Shown here: positions 19,322 through 28,205 of the stretch, piece after piece
Position numbering within the stretch: the first letter of the stretch is position 1
How the letters are laid out: every line of letters begins with the position of its first letter
Assembly (NCBI GenBank): GCA_937871505.1
Contig: CALMPF010000018.1
Location: 53,580 to 117,579 of the forward strand
Length of the DNA stretch: 64,000 bases
DNA from: an uncultured Planctomycetia bacterium
GTDB lineage: Bacteria > Planctomycetota > Phycisphaerae > Phycisphaerales > SM1A02
Reading direction: 5' to 3'
Position numbers and translations under genes: made by a program
The notes under the pieces: generated by a model
What the model saw: only the letters and a program-made list of their open reading frames with translations
The model's database searches: none
Told to the model about the DNA's origin: nothing

Positions 19322-20950
19322 TCACGGTGCCGGATCCGCGCCGTCGTCTTCGGAGTCCGGCCGCCCGCGGCGATCGTCCATCTCGCGCGGCGGTCGCAGC
19401 GCGAGCCGATCGAGCTCCGCGCTCCGCGCGCCGTACTGCGCGGTCAGCCAGTCGTCCGCCTCGCCGCGGAGCGCCAGCACCGTGAGGTAGCCCGCGATCC
19501 GGTCGCGCAGGAGAGTCTCCTCTGCGCGGAGCGTGGCGGCGAGCGCGCGCGCCGCATCGGCGCAGATCGTCCGCCGCTGGCGCATCAGGTCCAGGCGCCG
19601 CAGCTCGGCGGCGACGCGCTCGCTCGCGCGGCGCCGATCGTCGGAGGGGGGGCCGAGCTCGACGATCGCGGCGATCTCGTCGGCGACGTCCGCTGCGGCG
19701 AAGCCGAGGGAGAGAAGCCTCACCCTGGTCGATGCGTAGAGCAGATCGCGGCCGCTCCGCTCGGACTCGTCGAGGGCCGGGGTCGGTTCGCCCGCCTCCC
19801 CCGCGCCGGGCGCCGCACCCGGGCGTCTGCCGGCCGAGCGGGCGAGGTCGAGGGAGTCGCGAATCAGCGCCGCGAAGGCCCGCTCGTCGTCGAAGAGCTC
19901 GGGTCGGACTCGGTGCCAGAACGCCGACTCCACCCGGGCCGCGGCGGCGGGAGGGAGCGAGCGCACGAGCCGCAGCAGCGTCTCGCGGTTGATCCCGCTG
20001 ATGGGCAGTTCGGCGCGCAGCCGCCGGGCCCGGAGATCCGCGAGCCGATCGTCGATCGCGACGCGCTCCTCGGGCTCGACGACGCTCTCCCAGAGCGGTC
20101 CGAGCTCGACCAGCAGCGCCGTGTGCTCGCGCTCGATCCGCGAGGCCTCGCCGAATCGCCAGCGCGCCGCGGCGGTCATCTTGCGGATGTAGTCGTCGAC
20201 GATCCCCGAGACGAGCGCCCGCTCCTCCGGTCCCAGCTCGGCCGCATCGAGGATCGTGACCAGATCGACCGCGGCGCTGCGCCGGACGGTCGGCAGCGCG
20301 TGCAGCCGGAAATGGCGGCGGAACGCGAGCTGCCGCGCCGTCGCCACCGATTCCGGGGGCACGAGCGCGACGAAGGCCGCGACGAGGTCCTCCTCCGCAG
20401 GGGCCATGCGCGTGACCATTGCGTCGCGGAGCTCCAGCGCATCGAGCTGGATCGGCGTGTAGGAGGGACGCAGGCGCAGCGTCCCGGGATCCCACTCGTA
20501 CGCCACGGCGAGCAGCGCCTGCTGCCGTCCCTCGCGCTCCAGCACGCCGTCGAGGCGCCGCATGTACTCGGCGTGGAGACCGCGGAGCGCCTCGAAGTGA
20601 TCGGGATCGAGGTCGCAGAGGACGCCCCAGAGATCGATCTGCGCCGCGGTGATCGGGAGCGGCAGGAGCTCCGCGCGCAGCTCGTTGATCGCCTCCTCGC
20701 GCACCGCGAGCCACTCCGGATCGTCTGGAGCCTCGACCGTCCGAGCCGGGGCCGGACGGGGCGCGGGAGCCGCAGGCCGCGCCGTGGGCGGGCCCTCCGC
20801 GTCGGCGCGCCGCTCGTCGAGCGGCGCCGTCGGCGTCCCGTCGGCGGCGGGCGCGCGAGCGCCCGCCGTCGTCGCGCTCCGCACGTCGACCGCGCCGAGG
20901 GCCGCCAGCAGCGCACAGAGCCGAGCCGCGGCCGCGTGCGTCGCACGCAT
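19322..20950 (-). CDS. secreted alpha-helical protein, unknown function
   Basis: The protein is about 542 aa. It has an N-terminal signal peptide (AARLCALLAALGAVDVRSA), an Ala/Pro/Arg-rich linker to about residue 75, and a long, mainly helical, highly charged region with many leucines. No domain was recognised. The segment LWGVLCDLDPDHFEALRGLHAEYMRRLDGVLE and the repeated RLLSLGFAAADVADEI-like helices suggest a coiled or helical-bundle fold. A further in-frame ATG at 20983 is possible. The stop overlaps the possible GTG of galK. Exported helical proteins of this kind with no named domain are common in planctomycetes. Confidence 0.75.
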   Translation of the reverse strand: MRATHAAAARLCALLAALGAVDVRSATTAGARAPAADGTPTAPLDERRADAEGPPTARPAAPAPRPAPARTVEAPDDPEWLAVREEAINELRAELLPLPITAAQIDLWGVLCDLDPDHFEALRGLHAEYMRRLDGVLEREGRQQALLAVAYEWDPGTLRLRPSYTPIQLDALELRDAMVTRMAPAEEDLVAAFVALVPPESVATARQLAFRRHFRLHALPTVRRSAAVDLVTILDAAELGPEERALVSGIVDDYIRKMTAAARWRFGEASRIEREHTALLVELGPLWESVVEPEERVAIDDRLADLRARRLRAELPISGINRETLLRLVRSLPPAAAARVESAFWHRVRPELFDDERAFAALIRDSLDLARSAGRRPGAAPGAGEAGEPTPALDESERSGRDLLYASTRVRLLSLGFAAADVADEIAAIVELGPPSDDRRRASERVAAELRRLDLMRQRRTICADAARALAATLRAEETLLRDRIAGYLTVLALRGEADDWLTAQYGARSAELDRLALRPPREMDDRRGRPDSEDDGADPAP

Positions 20951-21151
20951 CGGGGTCCGATCGAGGCATCTGAAGAAGGGCATGATCAGGCTCGGCGTCG
21001 GCGGTCCCGTCAGGTTCCGGCGGAACCCCGCCGGAAGCGGCAGATCCCGGTCGCAGCGCGCAAGGACCGGTTGGACTCGGGAGGAGGCTGCGGGGAGGGA
21101 TCAGGGGCGATCTCGGCCGGCCGGGCCCTCGTCCGATCGACCGGCGACCGC

Positions 21152-22021
21152 TCACGGTACCGCGCCTGCGGCGGAACGGTCGCTTCCGCCCCCGGCCGCC
21201 GCCCGCCGATCGATCGCTCGTCGGAAGCGGTGCAGGCAGATCCCGGCGGCGACGGCGACGTTGAGGCTGTCGACGCCGGGCGCCATCGGAATGCGGATCA
21301 GCGCATCGCACCGGCGCCGGACCGCTTCGGAGATCCCCGCGAACTCCGTTCCCACGACGAGAGCGGCTCGCTCGGGCACCGGGAGCGCGTCGAGTTCGGC
21401 GGCTCCGTCGTCGAGCGCTGCGCCGATGACCGCGATCCCCCGCTCCCGGAGCCGCTCCAGCGCCTCCGGCCAGAGCGCCGCCCGGTGAAACGGCACGTGC
21501 AGGGCATGTCCGATCGAGACGCGCAGCGACTTGCGGTAGAGCGGGTCGTGGCAGCGCGGGCTGAGCAGGACGCCATCGGCGGCGAAGGCGGCGGCGACGC
21601 GGAAGAGCATCCCGATGTTGTCGATGCCGACGATGTCCTCGCAGGCGAGCAGCAACCGTCCCCGGGCGCTGGTTCCGGAGCCGGACGCAAGCTCGTCCAG
21701 GCTCGGACGGGGCAGCGCGGAGCGGCTTCCGATGGCGAGCACGCCGCGATGGAGGGGAAAGCCCGCCACCTGCTCCAGCAGCGCCTGCGGCGCCGAGTAG
21801 AGGGGCACCTCGGGGGGGACGCGCGGTGCAACCCGCGCGACCAGCCGCTCGGCGACGAGCACCGAGCGCACGGCGCCGGCGATCTCGAGCATCCGCTCGA
21901 CGACGAGGAGCTGCTCGCCGACGAAGAGCCCCTCCGCCGCGCGGCGCAGATCGCGGTCGCGCAGGCCGACGTAGTCGGCGAGGCGCGGGTCGTCGAGGCG
22001 CTGGATGGGAACGACCGGCAC
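21152..22021 (-). CDS. SpoU/TrmH-family RNA 2'-O-methyltransferase
   Basis: This SPOUT-fold methyltransferase of about 289 aa would methylate a ribose in rRNA or tRNA using S-adenosylmethionine. The three family motifs are clear: DIVGIDNIGMLFRVAAAFGAD-like motif 1 (about 128 onward), GTEFAGISEAV motif 2 (about 222) and IPMAPGVDSLNVAVAAGI motif 3 (about 245-262). Its N-terminal substrate-binding extension is of RlmB/TsnR-like size. Start choice is difficult: GTG 22021 gives MPVVPIQRLDDPRLADYV, like relatives, and is preceded by TACGGT; GTG 22042 and codons further upstream would overlap the divergent mgtE start. The target nucleotide is unknown. Confidence 0.88.
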   Translation of the reverse strand: MPVVPIQRLDDPRLADYVGLRDRDLRRAAEGLFVGEQLLVVERMLEIAGAVRSVLVAERLVARVAPRVPPEVPLYSAPQALLEQVAGFPLHRGVLAIGSRSALPRPSLDELASGSGTSARGRLLLACEDIVGIDNIGMLFRVAAAFAADGVLLSPRCHDPLYRKSLRVSIGHALHVPFHRAALWPEALERLRERGIAVIGAALDDGAAELDALPVPERAALVVGTEFAGISEAVRRRCDALIRIPMAPGVDSLNVAVAAGICLHRFRRAIDRRAAAGGGSDRSAAGAVP

Positions 22022-22033
22022 GGCGGAGGGGAC

Positions 22034-22043
22034 ACCGTACACT
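22034..22043. promoter_or_regulatory. overlapping divergent -10 boxes (spoU gene / mgtE)
   Basis: On the plus strand TACACT (22038-22043) ends seven bases before the mgtE GTG. On the minus strand TACGGT (22034-22039) ends 12 bases before GTG 22021. The two hexamers share two bases. Confidence 0.45.
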
Positions 22044-22050
22044 CCCGATC

Positions 22051-23523
22051 GTGACCCTGCCGGAGCGCCCGACATCGTCTTCCGAACGGTCAATCGGCGC
22101 CGAGAACCCCGGCGGCGCGCTCGAGTCGATCATCGAGGATCCGACGATCGACTCGCCGGAGGACCGGCGCGTCGCGGAGCTGCTCGCCCGCGAGAGCGAC
22201 GTGCTCGACGTGCCCGGGCTGGCGCAGGCGGTGGAGGCGCAGGAGCCCGCGGATGCCGCGGCGACGCTCGAAGGGCTCGGCGACGAGGAGGCAGCCGAAG
22301 TCATCGAGGAGATGGACGAGCGCGCCGCGGCGGAGGCGCTGGCGCACATGCAGGTGCCGCTGGCGGTGAGCGTCGTGGAAGACCTCGTCGACGAGGACGC
22401 CGCGTACGCCGCGAAGCTCGTCGGCCTGATGGCCTCCGACGACGCCGCCGACCTCGTCCAGGCGCTGCCCGAGGAGTATGCCGCGAAGGTCCTCGCCGCG
22501 ATGGCGCCGGATCAGGCGCTGCGCCTCCGGCGCCTGATGAAGTACGACGAGCGCACCGCGGGTGGCATGATGTCGACGGAGTACCTCGCGGTCTACGCGG
22601 GGATGACCGTCGCCCAGGCGACCGAGCGGATCCGGTCGACCGATGCGCCGGAGGATGCCACGCACGTCTTCGTCACCGACGCGGCCCATCGGCTCGTCGG
22701 GCTTCTCTCGCTCCGTGCGCTTCTGCTGGCCAGGGCGGAGGAGCGCATCGAATCGATCATGGATCGCGAGGTCGATGCGATCCAGCCGACGCTGGATCGC
22801 GAGGAGGTCGCCGAGGAGTTCGCGCGGTACGACTACTCGGTGCTGCCGGTGGTCGATCCGCAGCGACGGCTTCTCGGCGTCGTGACCGTCGACGACGTGA
22901 TCGACATCATCCGGGCCGAGCAGACCGAGGATGCGCAGCGGATGGTCGGCGCGGGCGCCGAGGAGGCGGTCTACTCGCCGATTCCGGTGAAGCTGAGGGG
23001 GCGGCTGCCGTGGCTCTGCGTCAACCTCTTCACCAGCTCGATGGCGGCGGTCGTCGTGCTTCGCTTCGAGGGGCTCATCGCCGAGCTGGCCATCCTCGCC
23101 GTCCTCATGCCGGTGATCGCCAATCAGGCGGGCAACGCAGGACAGCAGTCGCTCGCGGTGACGCTCCGCGGCATCGTCCTCGATCAGGTGCGGACGGGCC
23201 GCGTGCCGCAGCTTCTCCTCCGCGAGACGGCCGTCGGCTTCATCAACGGCACGATCGCCGGGATCATCGTCGGCACCGTCGTGGCGATCTTCGAGCTGTT
23301 CACCGGCGCCGCGAGCTGGCGTCTCGGGCTCGTGGCAGGGCTGGCGATGAGCGGCGCCCTGACGTTGGGGACCTTCACCGGCGCAAGCCTCCCGCTGCTG
23401 ATGCGCCGCCTCGGCTACGACCCCGCGACCGCGTCGACGATCTTCCTCACGATGGTCACCGATACCGCGAGCTTTCTCGTGTTTCTCGGGCTGGCGAGCA
23501 TGCTGTGGCGCTGGCTGGTCTAG
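22051..23523 (+). CDS. mgtE: magnesium transporter MgtE
   Basis: This 490-aa protein has the full MgtE architecture. A helical N domain (residues about 1-180) carries the EEAAEVIEEMDERAAAEAL repeats and the RLMKYDERTAGGMMSTEY linker. A CBS pair follows (about 180-300, EDATHVFVTDAAHRLVG and YSVLPVVDPQRRLLGVVTVDD). The five-helix pore domain starts near residue 320, with the Mg2+-site motif MPVIANQAGNAGQQSLAV. It imports or leaks Mg2+ at the inner membrane, gated by cytosolic Mg2+ through the N and CBS domains. The start is GTG 22051, seven bases after TACACT, with no ribosome-binding site: a likely leaderless start. Its TAG stop overlaps the terminus of a repeat element. Confidence 0.95.
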   Translation: MTLPERPTSSSERSIGAENPGGALESIIEDPTIDSPEDRRVAELLARESDVLDVPGLAQAVEAQEPADAAATLEGLGDEEAAEVIEEMDERAAAEALAHMQVPLAVSVVEDLVDEDAAYAAKLVGLMASDDAADLVQALPEEYAAKVLAAMAPDQALRLRRLMKYDERTAGGMMSTEYLAVYAGMTVAQATERIRSTDAPEDATHVFVTDAAHRLVGLLSLRALLLARAEERIESIMDREVDAIQPTLDREEVAEEFARYDYSVLPVVDPQRRLLGVVTVDDVIDIIRAEQTEDAQRMVGAGAEEAVYSPIPVKLRGRLPWLCVNLFTSSMAAVVVLRFEGLIAELAILAVLMPVIANQAGNAGQQSLAVTLRGIVLDQVRTGRVPQLLLRETAVGFINGTIAGIIVGTVVAIFELFTGAASWRLGLVAGLAMSGALTLGTFTGASLPLLMRRLGYDPATASTIFLTMVTDTASFLVFLGLASMLWRWLV

Positions 23524-23704
23524 CACTCCAGCGCCCCTCGTCTTCTGCTGCGGTCGCCCGAAGCGGCGTTTCACGGCGTCGAAGCTCGCAGCTGGTGCTT
23601 GATGGCCCGCAGCGGGGCCACCGGCGCCCCATCTGCTTCGCTTCTCCTTGCAGAACATCCGCTTCCGACCGCCTCGCGACGGACCCAAGGGGCGCTGGAG
23701 TGCT
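23522..23704 (+). repeat. MITE/REP-like element, copy 2 (complete)
   Basis: A 183-bp element is bounded by inverted repeats: AGCACTCCAGCGCCCCT at the left and the reverse complement AGGGGCGCTGGAGTGCT at the right. Inside, GGAAGCGG...TTCTGC-type sequence on the left faces GCAGAACATCCGCTTCC on the right, and a GC-rich palindrome lies in the centre, so the whole can fold into one long imperfect hairpin. The first two bases are the AG of the mgtE TAG stop. It contains no credible gene. Confidence 0.85.
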
Positions 23705-23847
23705 CGCAGCCTGCGGCGCCCCTCGGAGATTGCCGCGGTCGCCCGACTCGGCGGTTCGCTCCGTCGGAGCCCCATCGCGCAGGTGCGGGGCCGGAAGGCC
23801 CGCAGCCCGCGCCGAGCGCGGCGAGCGCCGGAGCGGGCGCCGCAGCA
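23705..23847 (+). repeat. decayed second copy of the element's left half
   Basis: The segment near 23710-23760 (GCGCCCCTCGGAGATTGCCG, then GCGGTCGCCCGA) follows copy 2 base for base with substitutions, so it looks like a tandem or nested older copy. The remainder up to the DCC gene stop shows nothing recognisable. Confidence 0.5.
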
Positions 23848-24282
23848 TCAGCGCAGGGGCGAGCAGCGATCGGATGCGCAGCGTTCTGACTCCCAGCGCG
23901 CTCGACCGCGCTTCGGGCCGCTGCGAAGTCGGGAGAGGCGCGGGCGGACGCGGGCGAAGACGCGATAGCCGACCTCCGCGATTGCGCGCAGGATCGGCCA
24001 TCCCGTCCAGGCCATCACCCAGCCGAGGCCGACGGCGCGGTACGCCCGGCGGAAGACCTCGAGTCCGACGACGACGCGTCCATCGGGCAGCAGCCCATGC
24101 ATGGCGCCCATCACCGCCTCCATCGAGAGTCCGTGAACAGCAGGGTCGAAGCCGCGCTCGGCGATGTCGACGAAGGCCAGGGCGCCGTGCCGGTCGCGCC
24201 GTCGCAGGAACGCGATCTCGCGGGCGCAGAGGGGGCAGAGGCCGTCGTAGAGGAGCGTGATCTCGGGAGCGGGGGAGGCCAC
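23848..24282 (-). CDS. DCC-family (DUF393) thiol-disulfide-like protein
   Basis: This protein of about 144 aa has the N-terminal DGLCPLCAREIAFLRRRD signature (DGxCxxC) of the DCC/DUF393 family, a thioredoxin-like fold. It goes on with FVDIAERGFDPAVHGLS and a conserved hydrophobic WPILRAIAEVGYRVFARVRPRL segment. Function in the family is not settled; redox or membrane-associated roles are assumed from the two cysteines. The tail after the domain is Arg-rich. The start is GTG 24282, which begins just before the domain; an upstream in-frame ATG at 24354 would overlap the previous gene. It is last in a minus-strand run starting with DUF58 and transglutaminase genes. Confidence 0.8.
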   Translation of the reverse strand: MASPAPEITLLYDGLCPLCAREIAFLRRRDRHGALAFVDIAERGFDPAVHGLSMEAVMGAMHGLLPDGRVVVGLEVFRRAYRAVGLGWVMAWTGWPILRAIAEVGYRVFARVRPRLSRLRSGPKRGRARWESERCASDRCSPLR

Positions 24283-24326
24283 GGAGGCTGATTCGTTCGC
24301 TTCCCGCGGCCGGAGTCGCTGAAGTG

Positions 24327-24644
24327 CTAGCTCAGGTACGCCCACGCCACGCACCCCAGCCCCGCGGACGCAAGCAGCGCCGCGGCGACGAAGATCCGGC
24401 GGGTGCGGCGGCGCAGGCGGGGCAGGTCGACGTAGTAGCGTCCGTCGCCGACGGGGACGATCAGCCCGCTCCGCTCGAGCGACTCCACGAGATGTCGCGA
24501 CTGCATCCCGACTGAAGCGGGACGGCGGGCCGTCTCGGGCGTCGTCGCGCCGGCCTTGACCAAGGCGTCGGCCGGTCCCTTCTGGCGGAGAATGAGCAGG
24601 ATGATCGAAGCGGGAAGGGCGATGGCGCCGAACGACGCAGGCAT
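24327..24644 (-). CDS. small two-span membrane protein, unknown function
   Basis: The protein has 105 aa. It begins with a hydrophobic segment (FGAIALPASIILLILRQKGP), then a soluble stretch that resembles a small winged-helix-like segment (ESLERSGLIVPVGDGRYYVD). It ends in a second hydrophobic helix (IFVAAALLASAGLGCVAWAYL). No family was recognised. ATG 24644 has TACCCT eight bases upstream, so it likely has its own leaderless transcript. It lies between the transglutaminase and DCC genes, with gaps of 65 and 44 bp. Confidence 0.7.
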   Translation of the reverse strand: MPASFGAIALPASIILLILRQKGPADALVKAGATTPETARRPASVGMQSRHLVESLERSGLIVPVGDGRYYVDLPRLRRRTRRIFVAAALLASAGLGCVAWAYLS

Positions 24645-24652
24645 GGCGGTCG

Positions 24653-24658
24653 AGGGTA
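24653..24658 (-). promoter_or_regulatory. -10 box TACCCT, small membrane protein
   Basis: TACCCT on the minus strand ends eight bases before ATG 24644; no Shine-Dalgarno sequence is present. Confidence 0.5.
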
Positions 24659-24709
24659 GTCGAGGACGTCGCCGTCCCGGCGCCGCCTCCTCGGCGGGCA
24701 GCGCCGGCG

Positions 24710-26986
24710 TCAGGGCGCCCGCACGTCGAGCCGCTGCGCCAGCTCGCCGAGCGTGCGCCGCACCGAGGCGCCCGATTCGGCGTCGAGCGTTGCGCCGCCG
24801 AAGCGGACGCGGTAGAAGGTCCCCACCAGCGTGCGCACCGGCTCGGCCAGCTCGGGTCGTTCGGCGGCGAGGCGATCGGCGAAGCGCAGCGGCGTCTCCC
24901 ACTCCGGCTTGCGGATTCCGCCGCGATGAAGCACGTCGAGCGTGTCGGCGTAGAAGCCCAGCTCGCGCAGGAGCCGCTGCGCGGCGCGCCGGGGAAGCGA
25001 ATCGAGCGATGCGACGCGGCGGATCGCCGCCCGCCGACGGACCACCGTCACCGAGGCGACCAGCGCGACCACGCCGACGAGACCCACCATGCCCAGCCAG
25101 ATGTACCCCGCAGGACCGAGCCTGAACGCCGCGTTGAGCGAGGCCGCCGCCTCGCGCGTCCACTCCAGCGCCTCGCGCCCGCGCTCCGTCCATCTCGAGG
25201 CGACGCCCTCGGCGAGCGTCGCCTGCTTCGCATGGTCGAAGCCGACGAAGCGGTTGTTCCACATGAACTCGACGCGGTCGTAGATCCACCTCCACCGATC
25301 GACCCAGCTCCGACGCGCCTCGTTGAACGCGATCAGATCCTCCGCGGGCGTCGGATCGAACGTGGCCCATGTGTACGGTCCGGAGCGCACCTCCACCCAC
25401 GCGTGGGCATTGCTCTCGCGGACGACATAGTGCTTCGCGGCCTCGTCATGCTCGATGGCGATGAAGCCGGTGATCAGCCGCGCCTCCACGCCGACGCTGC
25501 GGCAGAGCGCCGCCATCGCCGAGGCGAAGAGCTCGCAGTGCCCGGCGCGGTACTCGGTGAGGAACGCGACGATCGGGTCGTCCCCGTCCCTGACGACGAA
25601 GCCCGAGAGGTCGGTGGTGTACGCGAAGGCGCCGGAGCGAAGTTCGTCGGAGATGGCCCGGGCGATCGCGATGCGCCGGCGCCAGCGCTCCTGCGCGTCC
25701 GCCGGTTCGGGAGCGTCGGCGTCGATTCCGCGGCCGGCGAGCATCCGCACCGCCTCGCGGCGCACGGAGACGAGCGGGAAGTTCGCGGTCCGCGGAGCCG
25801 GCACGGCGTCGCCGGAGAGCGATCGCATCGTCTCCTGGCTCGCGAAGGGCTGCACGCGGACCTGGTAGCGATCGAGCGCGCCGCCGACCTCCGTGGGCGC
25901 CCGCAGCAGCAGCGTCCCCGGCTCGAAGATGACCTCCCGGTCCATTGCCGCCGCGACCGCGATCGGCGCGTACGCGGAGAAGACGACGCTGGTCGCCATC
26001 GACCGCATCGTCACCGAGAGAGTGAAGGTCTGCACGCGATCGTCGAGCGTGCGGTCCGTCAGGGGAACGAAGACGTCCGGCCCCGCGGTGCGGCGGTAGC
26101 GCCGCTCCGCCCGCGACGAGCGAGAGGAGGTCCATCGGCCGCGAAGCGGGTTGTAGGCGTCGAGCACGGCGCCGCGCAGGCGCAGCGGCTCCGGAAGCCT
26201 GACTGCCTGCCCGGCCGGATCGAGCACGCGGACCGTGAAGACCTCGCGGCGCGACTCGCTGATGCGCACCGACTCGCGCAGCCGGATCTCGTCGGCGAAG
26301 CCGCTCGTCGCCTGCCCGGCCCCTCCCTCGCCGTCGCGGGCGAGCAGGCCGCGGGGAAACACGACGAAGATCGCCGCGCTGAGCAGGAACGTCGCGGCCA
26401 GCATCGTGGTGCAGAGCCCCGCGAGACCGCGGACCGGGTGCCGTCCGGAGACCGGCAGGAGCGGCGGAACGAGCCTGCGGTCGTCGGGCGAGAGCCCGCG
26501 CCGCGTCGCCTGGGCGCGCTCATAGCCGATGTGGAGCTGGAACATCACCACCGCGACCAGACCGACGACGACGTAGGCGACGAGCAGGAGCGCGAAGCCG
26601 AACTGCACGCTCTGGAGCGCCCCTGCGGTCGTGAGCACCGCGGTCAGCGCGAGAAGCTGGGCGTAGTCGCGGATCCCCTTGGGCTCGTAGAGCTTGATGA
26701 TCGTCAGACCGAGCGTGAAGCGACCGACGAGACCCATCAGCTCCGATGGGTCCGGCTTGCGGAACCACTCGACCAGGGCCCAGAGCACGGCCCCGAGAAG
26801 CAGCACGTTGGAGACCCATCGCGGGAGCGTGCGACCGCGCGGCCCCTCGGTGCAGTACCAGGACGTCGCCGCCAGCGCCCCCGCGACCACCAGAAGCCCG
26901 AAGCTCTCGCTGGCGACGCAGAATCCCGCGATCGCCAGCAGGGCCATCGCGAAGGCGACCATCGGGAAGCGCCGGATGATGTTCAC
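24710..26986 (-). CDS. TgpA-like membrane transglutaminase
   Basis: This 758-aa protein of the DUF3488/transglutaminase-like (TgpA) group has several membrane spans in the first 200 residues. A periplasmic region follows with a transglutaminase core whose triad is visible: Cys in YRAGHCELFASAMAALCRS (about 484), His in NAHAWVEV (about 523) and Asp in TFDPTPAE (about 540). A final membrane helix (YIWLGMVGLVGVVALVASV) precedes a cytoplasmic DUF4129-like tail. Such proteins are thought to cross-link or cleave peptides at the cell surface. The GTG at 26986 overlaps the DUF58 stop (GTGA), so translation is coupled. This pairing is conserved in many bacteria, usually with a MoxR ATPase, which is not seen here. 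Confidence 0.92.
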   Translation of the reverse strand: MNIIRRFPMVAFAMALLAIAGFCVASESFGLLVVAGALAATSWYCTEGPRGRTLPRWVSNVLLLGAVLWALVEWFRKPDPSELMGLVGRFTLGLTIIKLYEPKGIRDYAQLLALTAVLTTAGALQSVQFGFALLLVAYVVVGLVAVVMFQLHIGYERAQATRRGLSPDDRRLVPPLLPVSGRHPVRGLAGLCTTMLAATFLLSAAIFVVFPRGLLARDGEGGAGQATSGFADEIRLRESVRISESRREVFTVRVLDPAGQAVRLPEPLRLRGAVLDAYNPLRGRWTSSRSSRAERRYRRTAGPDVFVPLTDRTLDDRVQTFTLSVTMRSMATSVVFSAYAPIAVAAAMDREVIFEPGTLLLRAPTEVGGALDRYQVRVQPFASQETMRSLSGDAVPAPRTANFPLVSVRREAVRMLAGRGIDADAPEPADAQERWRRRIAIARAISDELRSGAFAYTTDLSGFVVRDGDDPIVAFLTEYRAGHCELFASAMAALCRSVGVEARLITGFIAIEHDEAAKHYVVRESNAHAWVEVRSGPYTWATFDPTPAEDLIAFNEARRSWVDRWRWIYDRVEFMWNNRFVGFDHAKQATLAEGVASRWTERGREALEWTREAAASLNAAFRLGPAGYIWLGMVGLVGVVALVASVTVVRRRAAIRRVASLDSLPRRAAQRLLRELGFYADTLDVLHRGGIRKPEWETPLRFADRLAAERPELAEPVRTLVGTFYRVRFGGATLDAESGASVRRTLGELAQRLDVRAP

Positions 26987-28191
26987 GCCGGGGCCTCCGC
27001 GCGGTCCCGCCGCCGCGACTGCCGGGACCCGCGAGGGGGCGGCTCCGCGCCTTCGACGAGCGCGGAGAGCTGTCGGGCGGTGACGTGCATCACCGCGGTG
27101 CGGTCGACCGCATCGCCGATGAAGAGCGCCGGATCCGTCCGGTCGGGCGCGACGACGACGACCCCCGCGCGCTCGGCATCTGCGAGACCTGTCGGCGCCT
27201 CGCGTCGGCGCGGACGGTCGAGATCGAGCGACGCCAGCGCCCCCATGAGCTTCTCGACGTGCCAGTGGCCCCGTCGCATCGGCGTCGGACGATCGTCGAG
27301 CCCGAGCACGGTCAGGCCGATCTCGTAGCCCTGACTCTCGGCGAGCCGGATTACGGACGCGGCGAGGGTGATGGCTCGCTCCTCGAGCTCGCGCGGCGAC
27401 TCGACCTCGCCGGGGTCGAAGCGGAGCTCCTCCGTCGGGCGGCGGAGGTCGAGCACCACGCGGGCGCGCGGAGGGCTCGGGCGCGTGCGTTCGATCGTCA
27501 CGAGCTGGTCGAGCGTGGCGCTCCGCCGCCACGAAATCTGCCGCATCGAGTCCCCGGGCTTGTACTCGCGCATCCCGTAGTAGTCCTCGCCCGTTCCGGA
27601 GCGCCGCGTCATCCGGAGCCCGCCGTCGCCGCCGGGGACGAGCGCGCGCAGGAAGTCCTCGCGCAGGGCCACCGTCCGCGGGTAGATCAGCGTCGTCTGC
27701 GGCTGGTCGAACGCGACCGACTTGCCGACGAGCCCGAAGGGGAAGGCGCTGAAGATGCGCATTCGGCCGAGGCGCATCGGCCCGCGCCGCCGTGGCCAGA
27801 GGACCATCTCGCCGTGCGCCGTCTCGCCGCCGCCGACGTGCATCAGCCACGCGTGCGAGGGCTGGCAGAAGCGCTCGCAGCCGTCGGGCGGACCCGCGAC
27901 GAGCTCTTCGACGCGGAGGCCGAAGAGCGGCAGCATCCTCGCCTGGTTGCGGATTGCGTAGCGAATGACCAGCGGCTCGCCGACCCTGCCATGCCGGGGG
28001 TCGAGCCGGACCGCCCGGACGCGCATCATCGCCGCTCCCGAGACCAGTCCGGAGACGATCACGGCGGCGATCATCAGGCCGAAGATCCAGACCAGCAGGT
28101 TGTTGGGCCGGTTCGCCGCGGCGATCCCGACCATCACGGCCAGCCCGACGTAGATCAGCGCCGAGAGCTGGAGGTGGTAGCGCCTGGACAC
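26983..28191 (-). CDS. DUF58 domain membrane protein
   Basis: This 402-aa protein has two N-terminal membrane spans (LSALIYVGLAVMVGIAAANR and LLVWIFGLMIAAVIVSGLVS), a beta-rich middle and the DUF58 signature YYGMREYKPGDSMRQISWRR. The C-terminal part has a von Willebrand A-like fold. It typically works with a MoxR AAA+ ATPase and a TgpA transglutaminase; only the latter is here. The GTG at 28191 is chosen over the frame-open ATG at 28329 because TACGCT lies eight bases upstream and the N-terminus MSRRYHLQLSALIYV matches relatives. The 380 bp upstream to 28571 hold no further gene that I can see. Confidence 0.88.
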   Translation of the reverse strand: MSRRYHLQLSALIYVGLAVMVGIAAANRPNNLLVWIFGLMIAAVIVSGLVSGAAMMRVRAVRLDPRHGRVGEPLVIRYAIRNQARMLPLFGLRVEELVAGPPDGCERFCQPSHAWLMHVGGGETAHGEMVLWPRRRGPMRLGRMRIFSAFPFGLVGKSVAFDQPQTTLIYPRTVALREDFLRALVPGGDGGLRMTRRSGTGEDYYGMREYKPGDSMRQISWRRSATLDQLVTIERTRPSPPRARVVLDLRRPTEELRFDPGEVESPRELEERAITLAASVIRLAESQGYEIGLTVLGLDDRPTPMRRGHWHVEKLMGALASLDLDRPRRREAPTGLADAERAGVVVVAPDRTDPALFIGDAVDRTAVMHVTARQLSALVEGAEPPPRGSRQSRRRDRAEAPA

Positions 28192-28199
28192 GTCCAGCG

Positions 28200-28205
28200 A
28201 GCGTA
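28200..28205 (-). promoter_or_regulatory. -10 box TACGCT, DUF58 gene
   Basis: TACGCT on the minus strand ends eight bases before GTG 28191 and decides the start of this gene. Confidence 0.5.
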
